Assembly (NCBI RefSeq): GCF_004114425.1
Contig: NZ_RDQF01000031.1
Coordinates: 1-64,000 of the forward strand
Direction: 5' to 3'
Length of the DNA stretch: 64,000 nucleotides
Source: Bradyrhizobium vignae
Lineage (GTDB): Bacteria > Pseudomonadota > Alphaproteobacteria > Rhizobiales > Xanthobacteraceae
Position numbers and translations under genes: made by a program. The notes under the pieces were generated by a model that worked only from the letters and a program-made list of their open reading frames with translations, searched no databases and was not told the origin of the DNA. Positions 8,322 to 18,327 of this stretch are shown in pieces; position 1 is the first letter of the stretch, and every line of letters begins with the position of its first letter.

Positions 8322-9408
8322 CCAAAGACCCGTTTCGCAGCTCGCCATTTTCCTCTAGTCGCACAAACGACTCCGCCGGAATGATGCAAGTGACCTGCTT
8401 TCCTCGAGATGAACGATAAACAAAGGTCTTGCTCGGAGAATTTACTATTTCCACCCTTCCAAAATCCGTAACGGCCTGTCTCTCGATACGTTTGAATGCG
8501 CGGTGCAGCTTAGTGCCTGTTTGTTCGTTCACCAGGACTGATAGAACACCGTGCGCGCCGCGCGCGCTGAAGGCGACCGCATCAAGCAGATTTTGATCGG
8601 AGGGAATGATGTGTTGGATGTTATCCAACAATGCGAAACGCTCCTCGGCGAGTGCGTCAGAGACGTTCCCGCTGTTTGCGGCGGCTACCAATTCTTTTGC
8701 CTCTTCAAAGAATGTGCTTCGTTGTTCCGTGAAAGAGACTTGAGCTTCTTCCAGAGATACGGCATCGGCTGTTCTTTGACGAAGCCTAGCGTTATTAATC
8801 AAAGGCGGATCCAGGCTGACGATCAGGCTTCCGGCCACTGCTCTGGCAGGGAAGTCGAAAGTCCCGCTCTTTGCGCCGGCCATAAAGACGGGACTTAATA
8901 GACGTCTCGCAGCTTCGTACGAATTATCGATAAGAGCCTTCAGCATGAAAAAGGGAATGCTTTTCTTCGATATCTGATCCCCCGTGAACGAAATGGAAAA
9001 GTATGCATTCGCCTCTTCCAGGCTATCAGGCGCATATTCCATGTATGCAAATAGCGGAACATTTCGCTGGGGAAGTAGCTTCTCTGGAAAATCCTCCTGC
9101 CGGCAGGACCAATAGCGTTGGACTTCCAGCGCAGCACTCAAATCGACAACCCACATGTTCGGTCGATTAAGGGCTCCACGGACCGATAGGGCTCCCTCTC
9201 TCAATGCATCAATTGCCTCGCCATTCGTCTCGACAACGGCGTAATAATGGGAGTTTCCCCGCTTACCAACATGATGAAACAAGGCTTCGAAGGGTCCGAA
9301 GCTGGCGGTGAATGTTAGCGGCCCGTCGAATTCATAAAGCACGTCCTCGGGTTCGATGGGCTCCGTCGTCCAAGGCAAAGAGGCTGGTTCGCTGACAGAC
9401 CACATCAC
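8221..9408 (-). CDS. Protein of unknown function, second gene of two-gene operon
   Basis: Protein of 395 residues, soluble, with no signal peptide or membrane span. Its start overlaps the stop of the upstream gene (9405) by four bases, the usual sign of translational coupling. Visible features are an N-terminal beta-rich part with HHVGKRGNSHYYAVVE, a helical middle around residues 215-250 (EEAQVSFTEQRSTFFEEAKE) and a C-terminal beta-rich segment ending in LVKVRGHLRKRPQRDEMVCE, which could be a small barrel. The long middle part with FSISFTGDQISKKS and LLSPVFMAG is not recognised. Its position between a phosphoesterase and a recombinase in a defence-rich region makes an immune or toxin role possible, but nothing in the sequence proves it. 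Confidence 0.7.
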   Translation of the reverse strand: MMWSVSEPASLPWTTEPIEPEDVLYEFDGPLTFTASFGPFEALFHHVGKRGNSHYYAVVETNGEAIDALREGALSVRGALNRPNMWVVDLSAALEVQRYWSCRQEDFPEKLLPQRNVPLFAYMEYAPDSLEEANAYFSISFTGDQISKKSIPFFMLKALIDNSYEAARRLLSPVFMAGAKSGTFDFPARAVAGSLIVSLDPPLINNARLRQRTADAVSLEEAQVSFTEQRSTFFEEAKELVAAANSGNVSDALAEERFALLDNIQHIIPSDQNLLDAVAFSARGAHGVLSVLVNEQTGTKLHRAFKRIERQAVTDFGRVEIVNSPSKTFVYRSSRGKQVTCIIPAESFVRLEENGELRNGSLVKVRGHLRKRPQRDEMVCELAPEFLPSPPPNLR

Positions 9409-9827
9409 GCAGGTCCTAAAGGATCATCGTCCAGCTGCGGAACGTCGGGTTCGAGTGCGAGTTCAAACGAGCCGCTCACGTCCAGACCGTGGACCTTCCA
9501 AAAAGTCGCATGCTGCGGCTGGTTTCTCGAAGGGGTCGTGAGCACCTCGCCGGCTGTCGCATCAAGTGTTGCGACCACGATATAACTGTTGCGAAAACGA
9601 TCATAGATCTTCCGCCCATGTTCGACAGCTTCCATCGTCTCCCATACGGAGCAGCCCCAATGCTTGCAGCTTGTGGGCTTAGCACCGGGTGTCCCAAGCT
9701 CAACACTCGATAGAAAGTCTTCTTGGGTCGGAGGGAAACTCTCTACCGCTCGATATATGGTCCCCACTGGGGTCGCTCCATCTAGAGGGCAGTTCTGCGG
9801 AAAATCGGGATGATAAGCGTACGGCAT
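9405..9827 (-). CDS. Small protein of unknown function, first gene of two-gene operon
   Basis: Protein of 140 residues with a GGGGAG ribosome-binding site directly before the ATG at 9825-9827. It is acidic, with three cysteines (CPLD, and CKHWGCS near residues 74-79) and a DRFRNSYIVVATLDATAGEV stretch suggesting a beta-strand core. It is followed by the 395-residue gene with a four-base overlap, so the two products probably act together. A six-base inverted repeat (GGCTCC/GGAGCC, 9828-9833 and 9850-9855) lies immediately upstream and might be an operator. Family not recognised. Confidence 0.65.
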   Translation of the reverse strand: MPYAYHPDFPQNCPLDGATPVGTIYRAVESFPPTQEDFLSSVELGTPGAKPTSCKHWGCSVWETMEAVEHGRKIYDRFRNSYIVVATLDATAGEVLTTPSRNQPQHATFWKVHGLDVSGSFELALEPDVPQLDDDPLGPA

Positions 9828-9936
9828 GGCTCCCCAAAATAATCTTTAAGGAGCCATAGCCGAGAATCATTTCTTCTTGCAACCAGAAGGAGGTCTTACG
9901 AGGTGCGCGAGCAGCTCAAGTGCGGCATCGAGTTGG

Positions 9937-10011
9937 TTCAATTTAGGTACACCTATTTAGAACCAGTCCGCATGCCGGTTCACTAAATAAGGTTGAAGAA
10001 TCAAAATGAAC
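9937..10011. promoter_or_regulatory. Nested dyad symmetries before serine recombinase (candidate res site or operator)
   Basis: An imperfect 26-bp dyad at 9937-9962 is centred on GGTACACC. A second pair of arms, CCTATTTAGAACC (9952-9964) and GGTTCACTAAATAAGG (9980-9995), overlaps it. Serine resolvases bind such paired inverted sites next to their own gene, so this may be a res site or an autoregulatory operator. Confidence 0.4.
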
Positions 10012-10053
10012 CGATATGGTGCGAACCATCCAAAGCAGACTAAAGGGGGGGTT

Positions 10054-10674
10054 ATGTTCGTACGAGCCTATCTCCGCGCCAGCACTGGCCAGCAGGATGC
10101 TGCGCGTGCCCGCGATCAGCTCAAAACTTTCGCGGCAGAACGCGGCCTCAAAATTGCGGCTTGGTACCTTGAGAATGAGAGCGGCGCCAAATTGGCGCGT
10201 CCAGAGTTGTTTCGACTGCTTGCAGACTCTGAGGCCGGCGACATTCTGCTCGTCGAGCAAGTCGACCGCCTCTCTCGTTTGACCGCAACGGATTGGGAGC
10301 GGCTCAAGGTCGAGCTCACCTCCCGCTGCGTGCGGGTGGTCGCGCTGGACCTGCCGACTTCGTGGATGATGGCGACCACTTGCGGCGACGAGTTCACCGG
10401 CCGGATGTTTGAGGCCATCAACGGCATGCTGCTCGACATGCTGGCGGCGGTCGCGCGGAAGGACTACGAGGACCGTCGCCGCAGGCAGGCGCAGGGGCAA
10501 GCCAAGGCGAGAGCTGAGGGGCGCTACAAGGGCCGTCCAGAGGACACTGATCGCAATGCTGGGATCGCCAGCATGCTGGCAGCAGGGGCCTCCTGGGACT
10601 CGATACAGAGTGCTGCGGGCTGCAGTCGGGCTACGATCGCGAAGATCGCTAAGCGGCTCAAGGTTGCTGCGTGA
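10054..10674 (+). CDS. Serine recombinase (resolvase/invertase family)
   Basis: Protein of 206 residues. The catalytic domain has FVRAYLRASTGQQDAARARD with the nucleophile Ser10, then the VDRLSRLTATDW segment with the conserved DRxxR block. A long helix (DMLAAVARKDYEDRRRRQAQ) follows, and the C-terminus is a Hin-like DNA-binding helix-turn-helix (ASWDSIQSAAGCSRATIAKI). The ATG at 10054 is chosen because it follows a strong AAAGGGGGGG site and the family motif starts at once. Such enzymes resolve or invert DNA between short sites; here it may have helped move the neighbouring defence genes. Confidence 0.88.
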   Translation: MFVRAYLRASTGQQDAARARDQLKTFAAERGLKIAAWYLENESGAKLARPELFRLLADSEAGDILLVEQVDRLSRLTATDWERLKVELTSRCVRVVALDLPTSWMMATTCGDEFTGRMFEAINGMLLDMLAAVARKDYEDRRRRQAQGQAKARAEGRYKGRPEDTDRNAGIASMLAAGASWDSIQSAAGCSRATIAKIAKRLKVAA

Positions 10675-10800
10675 TTGCGTGCCCGACGCAGGCCACATCG
10701 TCGAAGCCCAGCGGCCCTGATAACGACGGTCGTCGCGCCCCGCGTCAAATTCATCACCTCAAAACTCGCAGATCATTGCCACCTCTGCGCGAAATGTGCT

Positions 10801-12447
10801 GTGTTTCTCGTTTGGCGCCGCTGCGTCGTGGCAAGACTTGCAGGTAGGCCTTTGACTGAGCTTGAGAATCTGAAATCAAACAGCTCCATTCGCGGTGTCC
10901 TCCCGAATGGGATCGTGACCGTCGTGAACGTCCAGTGGTTTGGATCGGACGCGGTCGAGCTGACCTACAAGGACGCGTCGGGCAAGGTCGGCAATGAGTT
11001 GCTCTACCGAGATCGGGAAGCGGACCTCGAAATCGTCGGGGAAGGGCGGCCCTGGAGCTTCGATGGTGACGGAGCACTGTTCCGGCTGGTGGACGAGGCC
11101 CAACGCATCCACCTAGCTCATCTGTTCGACCCGGTGCTGGCCGTCCACACCTCCGTCGTCGAGCCGCTGCCGCACCAGATCACGGCTGTCTACGAGAGCA
11201 TGTTGCCTCGCCAGCCGTTGCGTTTCCTGCTTGCCGACGATCCGGGCGCCGGCAAGACCATTATGGCCGGGCTCCTCATCAAGGAGTTGATCGCCCGCGG
11301 CGACTTGCAGCGCTGTCTGGTCGTCTGCCCGGGGAGCCTGGCGGAGCAGTGGCAGGACGAGCTGTATCGCCGCTTCAACCTACCGTTCGACATCCTGACC
11401 AATGACAAGCTGGAGGCGGCGCGAACCGGCAACTGGTTCCTGGAAACCAATCTAGCCATCGCTCGCCTGGACAAGCTCGCCCGCAACGAGGACGTCCAGC
11501 TCAAGCTGCAAGCGCCCGATTGCGGTTGGGACCTAGTTGTGGTCGACGAGGCGCACAAGCTCTCGGCCACTTTCTTTGGCGGGGAAGTAAAATACACCAA
11601 ACGCTATCGACTCGGGCAACTCCTCTCGCAGCTTACGCGGCATTTCCTTCTCATGACGGCGACGCCGCACAACGGCAAGGAAGAAGACTTCCAGCTCTTC
11701 ATGGCGCTTCTCGATGGTGATCGCTTCGAGGGCAAGTTCCGCGACGGCGTGCATGTGGCTGACGTCTCGGACCTGATGCGGCGCATGGTGAAGGAGAACC
11801 TTTTGAAGTTCGACGCGACGCCGCTGTTCCCTGAGCGCGTCGCCTACACCGTCCCCTACAAGCTCTCCGAGGCAGAGGCCGCGCTCTACAAGGCGGTCAC
11901 CGACTATGTCCGGGAGGAGTTCAATCGCGCGGAGGCGCTGGAGAACGACAAGCGTGCTGGAACGGTCGGGTTCGCGCTGACTGTTCTTCAGCGTCGCCTA
12001 GCCTCATCCCCAGAGGCTATCTACCGGTCGCTCCGCCGCCGACGCGAACGGCTCGAAGGCCGCCTGCGCGAGCTGGAAGTCTTGCATCGCGGCGGTCAGG
12101 TCGCGGTGTTTGATACTCGGACGCCGCTACTAGATCGTGAAGACGTGGAAGATCTCGACGACGCGCCAGACGCCGAGCTTAAAGAGGCCGAGGAACAGGT
12201 CCTTGACCAGGCCACGGCGGCGCGCACGATCGAGGAGCTGCGCTTCGAGATAGAAACGCTGAAGCGCCTCGAAGCGCTGGCACTGTCAATTCGGCGAAGT
12301 GGGGAAGACAAGAAATGGCGCGAGCTGGCTACGTTGCTCGGCGAAATCTTCACCCCAGCCTCTATCAGTAATCACCTTGCGGAGGAGGTTGTCCATGACG
12401 ACATGGCGTCTGGCGTAAGGTCGGCGATGAGAACCTTCTCGACATAG
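10801..12447 (+). pseudogene. SNF2-type helicase (DrmD-like), truncated after the first helicase lobe
   Basis: The frame of about 548 codons encodes the N-terminal domain and first RecA-like lobe of a RapA/SNF2-type ATPase: Walker A DDPGAGKT (146-153), DEAH (249-252), and MTATPHNG, then a coiled-coil insert rich in Glu and Arg. The second helicase lobe, with motifs IV-VI, should follow the LLGEIFTP segment but is missing; the frame changes character after about 12370 and stops at 12447. Complete DrmD-like helicases are usually around 1000 residues or more. The start is uncertain: the frame is open from a TTG at 10675, and GTG codons at 10801 and 10828 precede the first family-like sequence. 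The product could hydrolyse ATP poorly at best, so it is treated as broken. Confidence 0.75.
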
Positions 12448-13214
12448 ACTTGGCCTATCTGCAGTACCGCATGGGTACATCGATGCGGTCGATTTCTTCG
12501 ATGAACTCCAGCGCGAAATGAGAAAATTCGCTTGATATCTGCGGTGGCCGGCAGAAATTGGCGAATTTTCCTCTTCATGACGAGGTAAGTTTCAATTGTG
12601 GACGGTGCCCGGTCGAAGGGCCCGGGTCCGGATAAAGGCTCGGAATGAGCTCACACCGCCGCAGCTTTTTTCTATCGATGCCGAGCAGCTAGGCTGCTTC
12701 GGGTGCTGCACACCAGGGTTTCTGACTCCGGAGTTGCAGAAGATGAAGGCGTGGGATCGTCGCGAACGCTTTAAGTCTCTCCCAGGAGCGACAACTGGAA
12801 GTGATCGGGCATCTCGGCATTTCGGCTCGCTTCGATCGGGGTCCGTGAGAGTGACCAAAGTTGGTCCTCTCCAAAGCGTCAACGCGGCACGGTGTGTGTT
12901 CCCAGCCGATCGCCGCATTTGCCAGAATTTCGACGCAAGGTCGCGAGGAAAGCGGCTCGCAGGACTGAGGAGCTGGCTCAGATTCGACCTTGTACGAACC
13001 CTACCCAAAGACACACGGTCCGCAACATGGATGACGCGATACTCATGTTATGCGCCGCCGAATCTTCGCGCCGCCCTCAAATTCGGCGGCCCCTTCGAGC
13101 CCTCATCGACAATCCCTTTCACCGTTTGCCGATAGTTGGTGACAACACTCCGCCCAAGATTGCGATAAGAGGATTTTACTAGTTTGTTCTGATTGGAATT
13201 AAGCGAGTCCTGTT
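12448..13214. other. Degenerate stretch after the helicase fragment
   Basis: No intact gene. Just after the helicase stop, two frames together read LLDIDLAYLQYRM and then YIDAVDFFDELQREMRKF, which looks like the frameshifted end of an unrelated small protein that cannot be placed. The rest holds only open frames without supporting features. No trace of the missing helicase C-terminal lobe was found. Confidence 0.45.
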
Positions 13215-14486
13215 GTGAGCACTTTCCAATTCATCCATACCGGCGACATACATCTGGACAGCCCCCTGAGAGGCCTGAGCGGACAGGAGGGGCCAGCGGC
13301 CGAGCGTATTCGAACGGCGACCCGAACTGCCTTTGAGGACCTCATTACTCAGGCAATCGATAGACAGGCGGCTTTCGTGGTCATCGCCGGAGACCTCTAC
13401 GACGGCGATTGGCGCGATTTTCACACCGGCCTGTTTTTCGTTCGGCAGATGGGTCGTTTGCGAGGGGCGGAAATCCCCGCCTTCGTGTTGCACGGCAATC
13501 ATGACGCCGAAAGCCAAATCACCAAGCGGCTGACGCTTCCCGACAATGTTGAGGTGTTTAGCTCTCGAAAGCCTCAAACTTTCAAGCTCGATGATTGCCG
13601 CGTCGCCCTTCACGGTCAAAGCTTCCGCCTGCAGACCACGACGGAAAATCTGGCGGCAGCCTATCCCGCGCCGATCAAAGGCTATTTCAACATCGGCGTG
13701 CTGCATACTGCACTCGGCGGAACGGGTGGTTCTCACGAGAACTACGCCCCTTGCACGCTCGAAGAGTTGGTCAACAAGGGGTACGACTATTGGGCGCTCG
13801 CGCACGTGCATCAGGGCGGCGTACTGCATCGAAATCCGCACGTGGTGTTCTGCGGCAATCTACAGGGGCGCCACATCCGCGAAGCCGGCCCGAAATCGGC
13901 GCAGCTCGTTACGGTCCAAGACGGAGCGATCGAAGGCGCTGAGCTGCTCCAAACGGATGTCGTGCGGTGGATGCATGTCGATGTACCGGTCAGTGGTAGC
14001 GCGCGGTTCGGGGATGTTGTAGATCAAATCAAACGCTCGATCGACGAGGCGGCCAAGAACGCAGAAGGCCGACTGCTGGCTTGTCGCATCAAACTAACTG
14101 GCCCGACGGCTCTTCACGCCGAACTGATGGCGTCTGCGCCGCAATTGTTGGCTGAAGCGAGGGCCGCAGCACTGGCTCTTGGCGAAGAGGTTGCATGGAT
14201 CGAACGTGTGATCAATGCGACCGTGCCTGCGACGACAGTATCTAACCAGTCAGAGGGCAGCGCGATCAACGATCTCAAAGTCCTACTAGCTCAGGCTGCG
14301 GGGGATTCCGACCTCCAGGCAGAAATCGCGAACGATCTGGGCGACCTTGTCCGCAGGCTTCCTCACGAGGCGGCGCTTGATATTGACGATTTTCTTCTCG
14401 AAGCGGTGATCGCGAAACAATACTCGGTTGTGATTGAGCAGGCTGGCGAATATCTGAGCGCACGTCTGACTGCGGAAAGGCGTTGA
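13215..14486 (+). CDS. SbcD/YhaO-like DNA repair exonuclease (metallophosphoesterase)
   Basis: Protein of 423 residues with a GTG start. It is a Mre11/SbcD-class nuclease: HTGDIHLDSPL (8-18), VIAGDLYDGDW, HGNHDAES, a LGGTGGSHENYAPC segment, and AHVHQGG with a later CGNLQGRHIRE. These blocks bind two metal ions, and the family cuts DNA ends and hairpins. The downstream gene encodes an SbcC-like ATPase and starts four bases after the stop, so the two make a Mre11-Rad50 type complex. The length and the CGNLQGRH motif fit the YhaO branch rather than classical SbcD. Confidence 0.88.
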   Translation: MSTFQFIHTGDIHLDSPLRGLSGQEGPAAERIRTATRTAFEDLITQAIDRQAAFVVIAGDLYDGDWRDFHTGLFFVRQMGRLRGAEIPAFVLHGNHDAESQITKRLTLPDNVEVFSSRKPQTFKLDDCRVALHGQSFRLQTTTENLAAAYPAPIKGYFNIGVLHTALGGTGGSHENYAPCTLEELVNKGYDYWALAHVHQGGVLHRNPHVVFCGNLQGRHIREAGPKSAQLVTVQDGAIEGAELLQTDVVRWMHVDVPVSGSARFGDVVDQIKRSIDEAAKNAEGRLLACRIKLTGPTALHAELMASAPQLLAEARAAALALGEEVAWIERVINATVPATTVSNQSEGSAINDLKVLLAQAAGDSDLQAEIANDLGDLVRRLPHEAALDIDDFLLEAVIAKQYSVVIEQAGEYLSARLTAERR

Positions 14487-14489
14487 TCC

Positions 14490-17400
14490 GTGCGTATTCG
14501 TTCTCTTGACCTGATCCGTTACGGACATTTCACCGGCACGACGCTTCATTTTCCGTCAGGCGAACCTGACTTTCATGTCGTGTACGGCGAGAATGAGGCT
14601 GGAAAGTCGACGACGATGTCGGCGATTGAAGATCTACTCTTCGGTATTCCCGGGCAATCATCCCGTAATTTCCTGCATGAGAATGCGGCGCTGCGTATCG
14701 GCGCCGCCCTAGAACGCGACGGCGCGCTGCTTTCGGTCCGGCGTCGCAAGGGCAACAAGGACACGCTTCTCGGTCCGGACGATCTGCCGCTTGCGGCTGG
14801 CGATGGCATGCTTGCTCCTTTGCTCGGCGGGATGGACCGCGCGTTTTTCTGCCGGATGTTCTGTCTTGACCATGAGCGCCTGCGGGCTGGCGGGCGGGAT
14901 ATCACCCAGGCCAAGGATGATATCGGCGCGGCATTGTTCGCCGCCGGGGCCGGCGTGTCAGGTCTCCGCGATCGGCTGGGTGCGATGCAGGCAGAGGCGG
15001 ATGGGCTCTGGGCCAGCCGCAAGGCGGGACACCGAAAATACTACCAAGCGGAAGACCGCCTTAAAGAGGCTGATGCGGCGTTGCGTCAACACACGGTGAG
15101 CGTAAACAAATGGCAGGAATTGAAATCCGCATTTGAAGAGGCGCGCGGCCTTTGCAATCAGATCGAGAAGGAAATCGAAGAGCACGTTTCCGAACTTGCG
15201 AAGATTTCTCGAGTCCGGCGCGTATACCGCGGTGTGCGTCGGCTTCAAGAGCTTGAAACCGAGATAGTGGACCTCGGCGCGGTGGTCGAATTACCTCCCG
15301 ACGCGGCTAGCCAATTTGAGGAGGCCTCGGGCGATAACGCTGCTGCAGAAGTGCGTATAAGCGCATTCCGCGAACAGATCGCAACAATCGGCACGGAAAT
15401 TTCCGGACTTGTGGTTGACGATGGCGTTCTGCTCCACCAAACGGAGATTGAACGACTTTCGAAGCGCAGCATACAACTCTCTTCGGGCCGGGCGGACTTA
15501 CCGAAGCGGCGGGTCGAACTCGCCGCAGCGGAAGAAGTCCTGAAGCGCGCGGCGATTGAACTGGGGTGGACAGGGTCCGTCGCCGACCTCGTCGAGAGAA
15601 TTCCGCCACGGGCCAAGGTTGCAGCAGTCCGCGGACTGTTAACATCGCGTGGCAGCCGATTTGCCGCCGTTGATAGCGCTGAAGCGGCGCTAGAGGATGC
15701 CAGCGAAAAACTCGCCGATATCCAGGCACGGATTGAAGCGCTCGGAGCGCAGAAAGACCTTTCGGTGCTGGCTGGGGTCGTTGAGTCCATTCGTGCTTTT
15801 GGCGATCTCGATGCGCGTCTCCTGAGTATCCGTCAAGAGCATCAGGATGCCGATAGATCATGTCAGCGGCAAATGGCTGATATGAATCCGCCTATCGTGA
15901 GTGAAACGAGTTTGCAGGCCTTGAAAAGCCCGGCGGAAGAGGCGGTAAGGGCGCATCGCGATGCTGTCCGCGAGCTTCAGGCGCGTATTCAGCGCCAGCA
16001 AGCTGTGACGCGTGAGCTGACGCGTACAGTCGAAAACAATCGAAAGTCTTATGCTCGTCTTGTGTCAGATGAAAGAATTGTCGGGGTTGAGGAGTTGAAG
16101 AAACTGCGCGAACGGCGAGATGCCGGATGGTCTATCATCAGGCGCAGACATGTCGACAAGATCATGGTGCCAGAATCGGAGGAGCTCGCTTTTACAAGCG
16201 GCGAGCCGCTGCTCAATGCCTATATGAAGGCCATCGAAGACGCCGACACCGCGGCGGACCGTCGCTTTCAGAATGCGCAGTCGACGGCTGCGGCCATGGT
16301 GCTGGCGCGGCAAATCGCTGACGAGCAAGACGTCCTTGAATCCGCCAAGCAGGAGCTTTTTTCGTTCGCCGAAGAGCAGAAAGCGTTGGCCGAGGCTTGG
16401 GCGATCCTGTGGAACCAGGTTACCGATGACCCGCGTTCTCCGGACGAAATGCTGGATTGGCTCGATGCGAGGGCTGGCGTGCTCGATCAAATCGCAAAGC
16501 GTGACGCCGCGCTTCATGCAGCGTCCTCGCTCCAGCAGCAAATTGCAAAAGCCAAGCAACAGCTCGCCAGCTTGATGGCGGACACGGCAATCGCAGCCTC
16601 GGCAGATATACTGCCGCTGAACGGAATTCTTGGGGCTGCCGAAGCGCGCCTGCGCACGGAGGAGGGCAACACACAAAAGAGGAATGAACTCGCGCTCGAG
16701 GAACGGAAGGTCGCAACAGAAGTCGAACGCAGGCGCGTGGCTGTTGAAAACGCTGCGAAAGAGCGTGATGTCTGGAACGCGCAATGGAAGGAGGCCCTGA
16801 GGGGTCTCAATCTGTTACCCGAAGCCCCGCTTGAGACCGTTCAAGAGCAAATCGAAGCAATCGATCAGATGCGGGAGACGTCTGCCAAGATCGCGGATTT
16901 GAAACACGAGCGCATTGGAAAGATCGAGCGGGACATCACGGCGTTTACGGAGGATGTCGAAAAGCTCGTAAATGCGATCGCGCCACGGTTTTCCGGGCAG
17001 AATGCAGATGAAGCAATCCTCCAACTCCATGCTCAATTGAATGCGGCGAGGCAGACTGTCGTCTCCCGCGACGAAAAAGCTGAGGCGATGCGGGGCCTCC
17101 AGAAGAAATTGGAAGAATGCGACAAGTCCAGGACGGACGCCGCGGCCGTAATAGATGGCCTCAAAAGCGCCGCAGCCGTCGATTCGATCGACAGATTGCG
17201 AGCGGCTATTCTTCAGTCCGATCTACAACGCGCGCTTCGGGATGAGCGATCGCGCTTGCGGACCACGCTTGAGGCTGATGGCGATGGGCTTGGTGTCGAA
17301 CAACTCGCCGAGGAATGTCGCAGCGCCGATCCCGATCAAACAACGGCTCGGGAGCAAACGCTAAAGGCAATACTCAAAGATGTCAGGGAACGCCAGCTGA

Positions 17401-18032
17401 TCGCAATTCAGAGTCGAAATGATACTGAGCGTTTGTTCGAAGCCGTCGGCGGCGACGCCGCTGCGGCCAAAGCTGCTGGTGATCGTCAGCTGGCTTTGGC
17501 CGAGATGAAGGAGGTGGCGGCGCAGTATGCGCGCGTTCGCTCCGCAACCATCATCCTGAGGTGGGCGATCGAGCGGTTTAGGCGCGAAAAGCAGGCACCA
17601 TTGCTCAAACGGGCAGGGGAGCTGTTCTCTATTCTGACCGGCGGCTCGTTCCAACGCCTTACGCTCGAATACGACGAAAAAGATCTGCCACATCTGGCGG
17701 GCGTGCGTGGGGACGGTGGAGCGGTGCCCGTATCAGGTCTCAGCGAAGGCGCTGCCGATCAGCTCTTTTTCGCGCTGCGCATTGCTGCCGTTGAAGAGTA
17801 TCTGATGCATGCTGCGCCGGTGCCATTTATCGCCGATGATCTTTTCATCAATTATGACGATGCGCGCGCCTCGGCCGGTTTCAGGGTGTTGCAACTGCTT
17901 GCGGAGAAAACGCAGGTGCTTTTCTTCACCCATCACCAGCACCTGCTTGATGTGGCGTCTACTGCGTTTGGCAGGAGTGTTTCGACGGCAACGCTTGAGC
18001 CGCGCCCACATCAAATGAAGAATGTTGCTTAG
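14490..18032 (+). CDS. SbcC/YhaN-like ATPase with long coiled coil
   Basis: Protein of 1180 residues starting with GTG. The N-terminus has the Walker A GENEAGKST (33-41); the middle is a very long alpha-helical coiled coil; the C-terminus has the signature SGLSEGAADQLFFALRIA and the Walker B VPFIADDLF, followed by FFTHHQHL. This is the architecture of Rad50/SMC-like ATPases and specifically of the YhaN group. No obvious CxxC zinc hook is seen in the middle of the coil. With the upstream nuclease it should form an ATP-driven DNA end-processing complex. Its place in a defence island suggests an anti-phage or anti-plasmid use, which is inference. Confidence 0.88.
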   Translation: MRIRSLDLIRYGHFTGTTLHFPSGEPDFHVVYGENEAGKSTTMSAIEDLLFGIPGQSSRNFLHENAALRIGAALERDGALLSVRRRKGNKDTLLGPDDLPLAAGDGMLAPLLGGMDRAFFCRMFCLDHERLRAGGRDITQAKDDIGAALFAAGAGVSGLRDRLGAMQAEADGLWASRKAGHRKYYQAEDRLKEADAALRQHTVSVNKWQELKSAFEEARGLCNQIEKEIEEHVSELAKISRVRRVYRGVRRLQELETEIVDLGAVVELPPDAASQFEEASGDNAAAEVRISAFREQIATIGTEISGLVVDDGVLLHQTEIERLSKRSIQLSSGRADLPKRRVELAAAEEVLKRAAIELGWTGSVADLVERIPPRAKVAAVRGLLTSRGSRFAAVDSAEAALEDASEKLADIQARIEALGAQKDLSVLAGVVESIRAFGDLDARLLSIRQEHQDADRSCQRQMADMNPPIVSETSLQALKSPAEEAVRAHRDAVRELQARIQRQQAVTRELTRTVENNRKSYARLVSDERIVGVEELKKLRERRDAGWSIIRRRHVDKIMVPESEELAFTSGEPLLNAYMKAIEDADTAADRRFQNAQSTAAAMVLARQIADEQDVLESAKQELFSFAEEQKALAEAWAILWNQVTDDPRSPDEMLDWLDARAGVLDQIAKRDAALHAASSLQQQIAKAKQQLASLMADTAIAASADILPLNGILGAAEARLRTEEGNTQKRNELALEERKVATEVERRRVAVENAAKERDVWNAQWKEALRGLNLLPEAPLETVQEQIEAIDQMRETSAKIADLKHERIGKIERDITAFTEDVEKLVNAIAPRFSGQNADEAILQLHAQLNAARQTVVSRDEKAEAMRGLQKKLEECDKSRTDAAAVIDGLKSAAAVDSIDRLRAAILQSDLQRALRDERSRLRTTLEADGDGLGVEQLAEECRSADPDQTTAREQTLKAILKDVRERQLIAIQSRNDTERLFEAVGGDAAAAKAAGDRQLALAEMKEVAAQYARVRSATIILRWAIERFRREKQAPLLKRAGELFSILTGGSFQRLTLEYDEKDLPHLAGVRGDGGAVPVSGLSEGAADQLFFALRIAAVEEYLMHAAPVPFIADDLFINYDDARASAGFRVLQLLAEKTQVLFFTHHQHLLDVASTAFGRSVSTATLEPRPHQMKNVA

Positions 18033-18327
18033 ATGGATTACAGAATGCATGTCTCGACATCATTTTCGCTAAGTTCAAACGCAGTCCGCGACGCGGAGTT
18101 TGCGTCGATATGCTTCTCGGACTTCCTTTGGGGAAGATCAATCCCGGAAAGTTCACGGTCCTGCAGGCCCTTCGTCGCCGCGACACCAAGCGTAACCTGA
18201 TCGGCTAAGGGCTAATTTCAGATTTAGCGAGGACGCAATCCTCGCCGAAATTGTTCCATTCACTCAATCTCATGGGGATGACGACGGCTGTAGTGGATAC
18301 AGTCCGCGTTGGCCGGGAAGGGACTGT

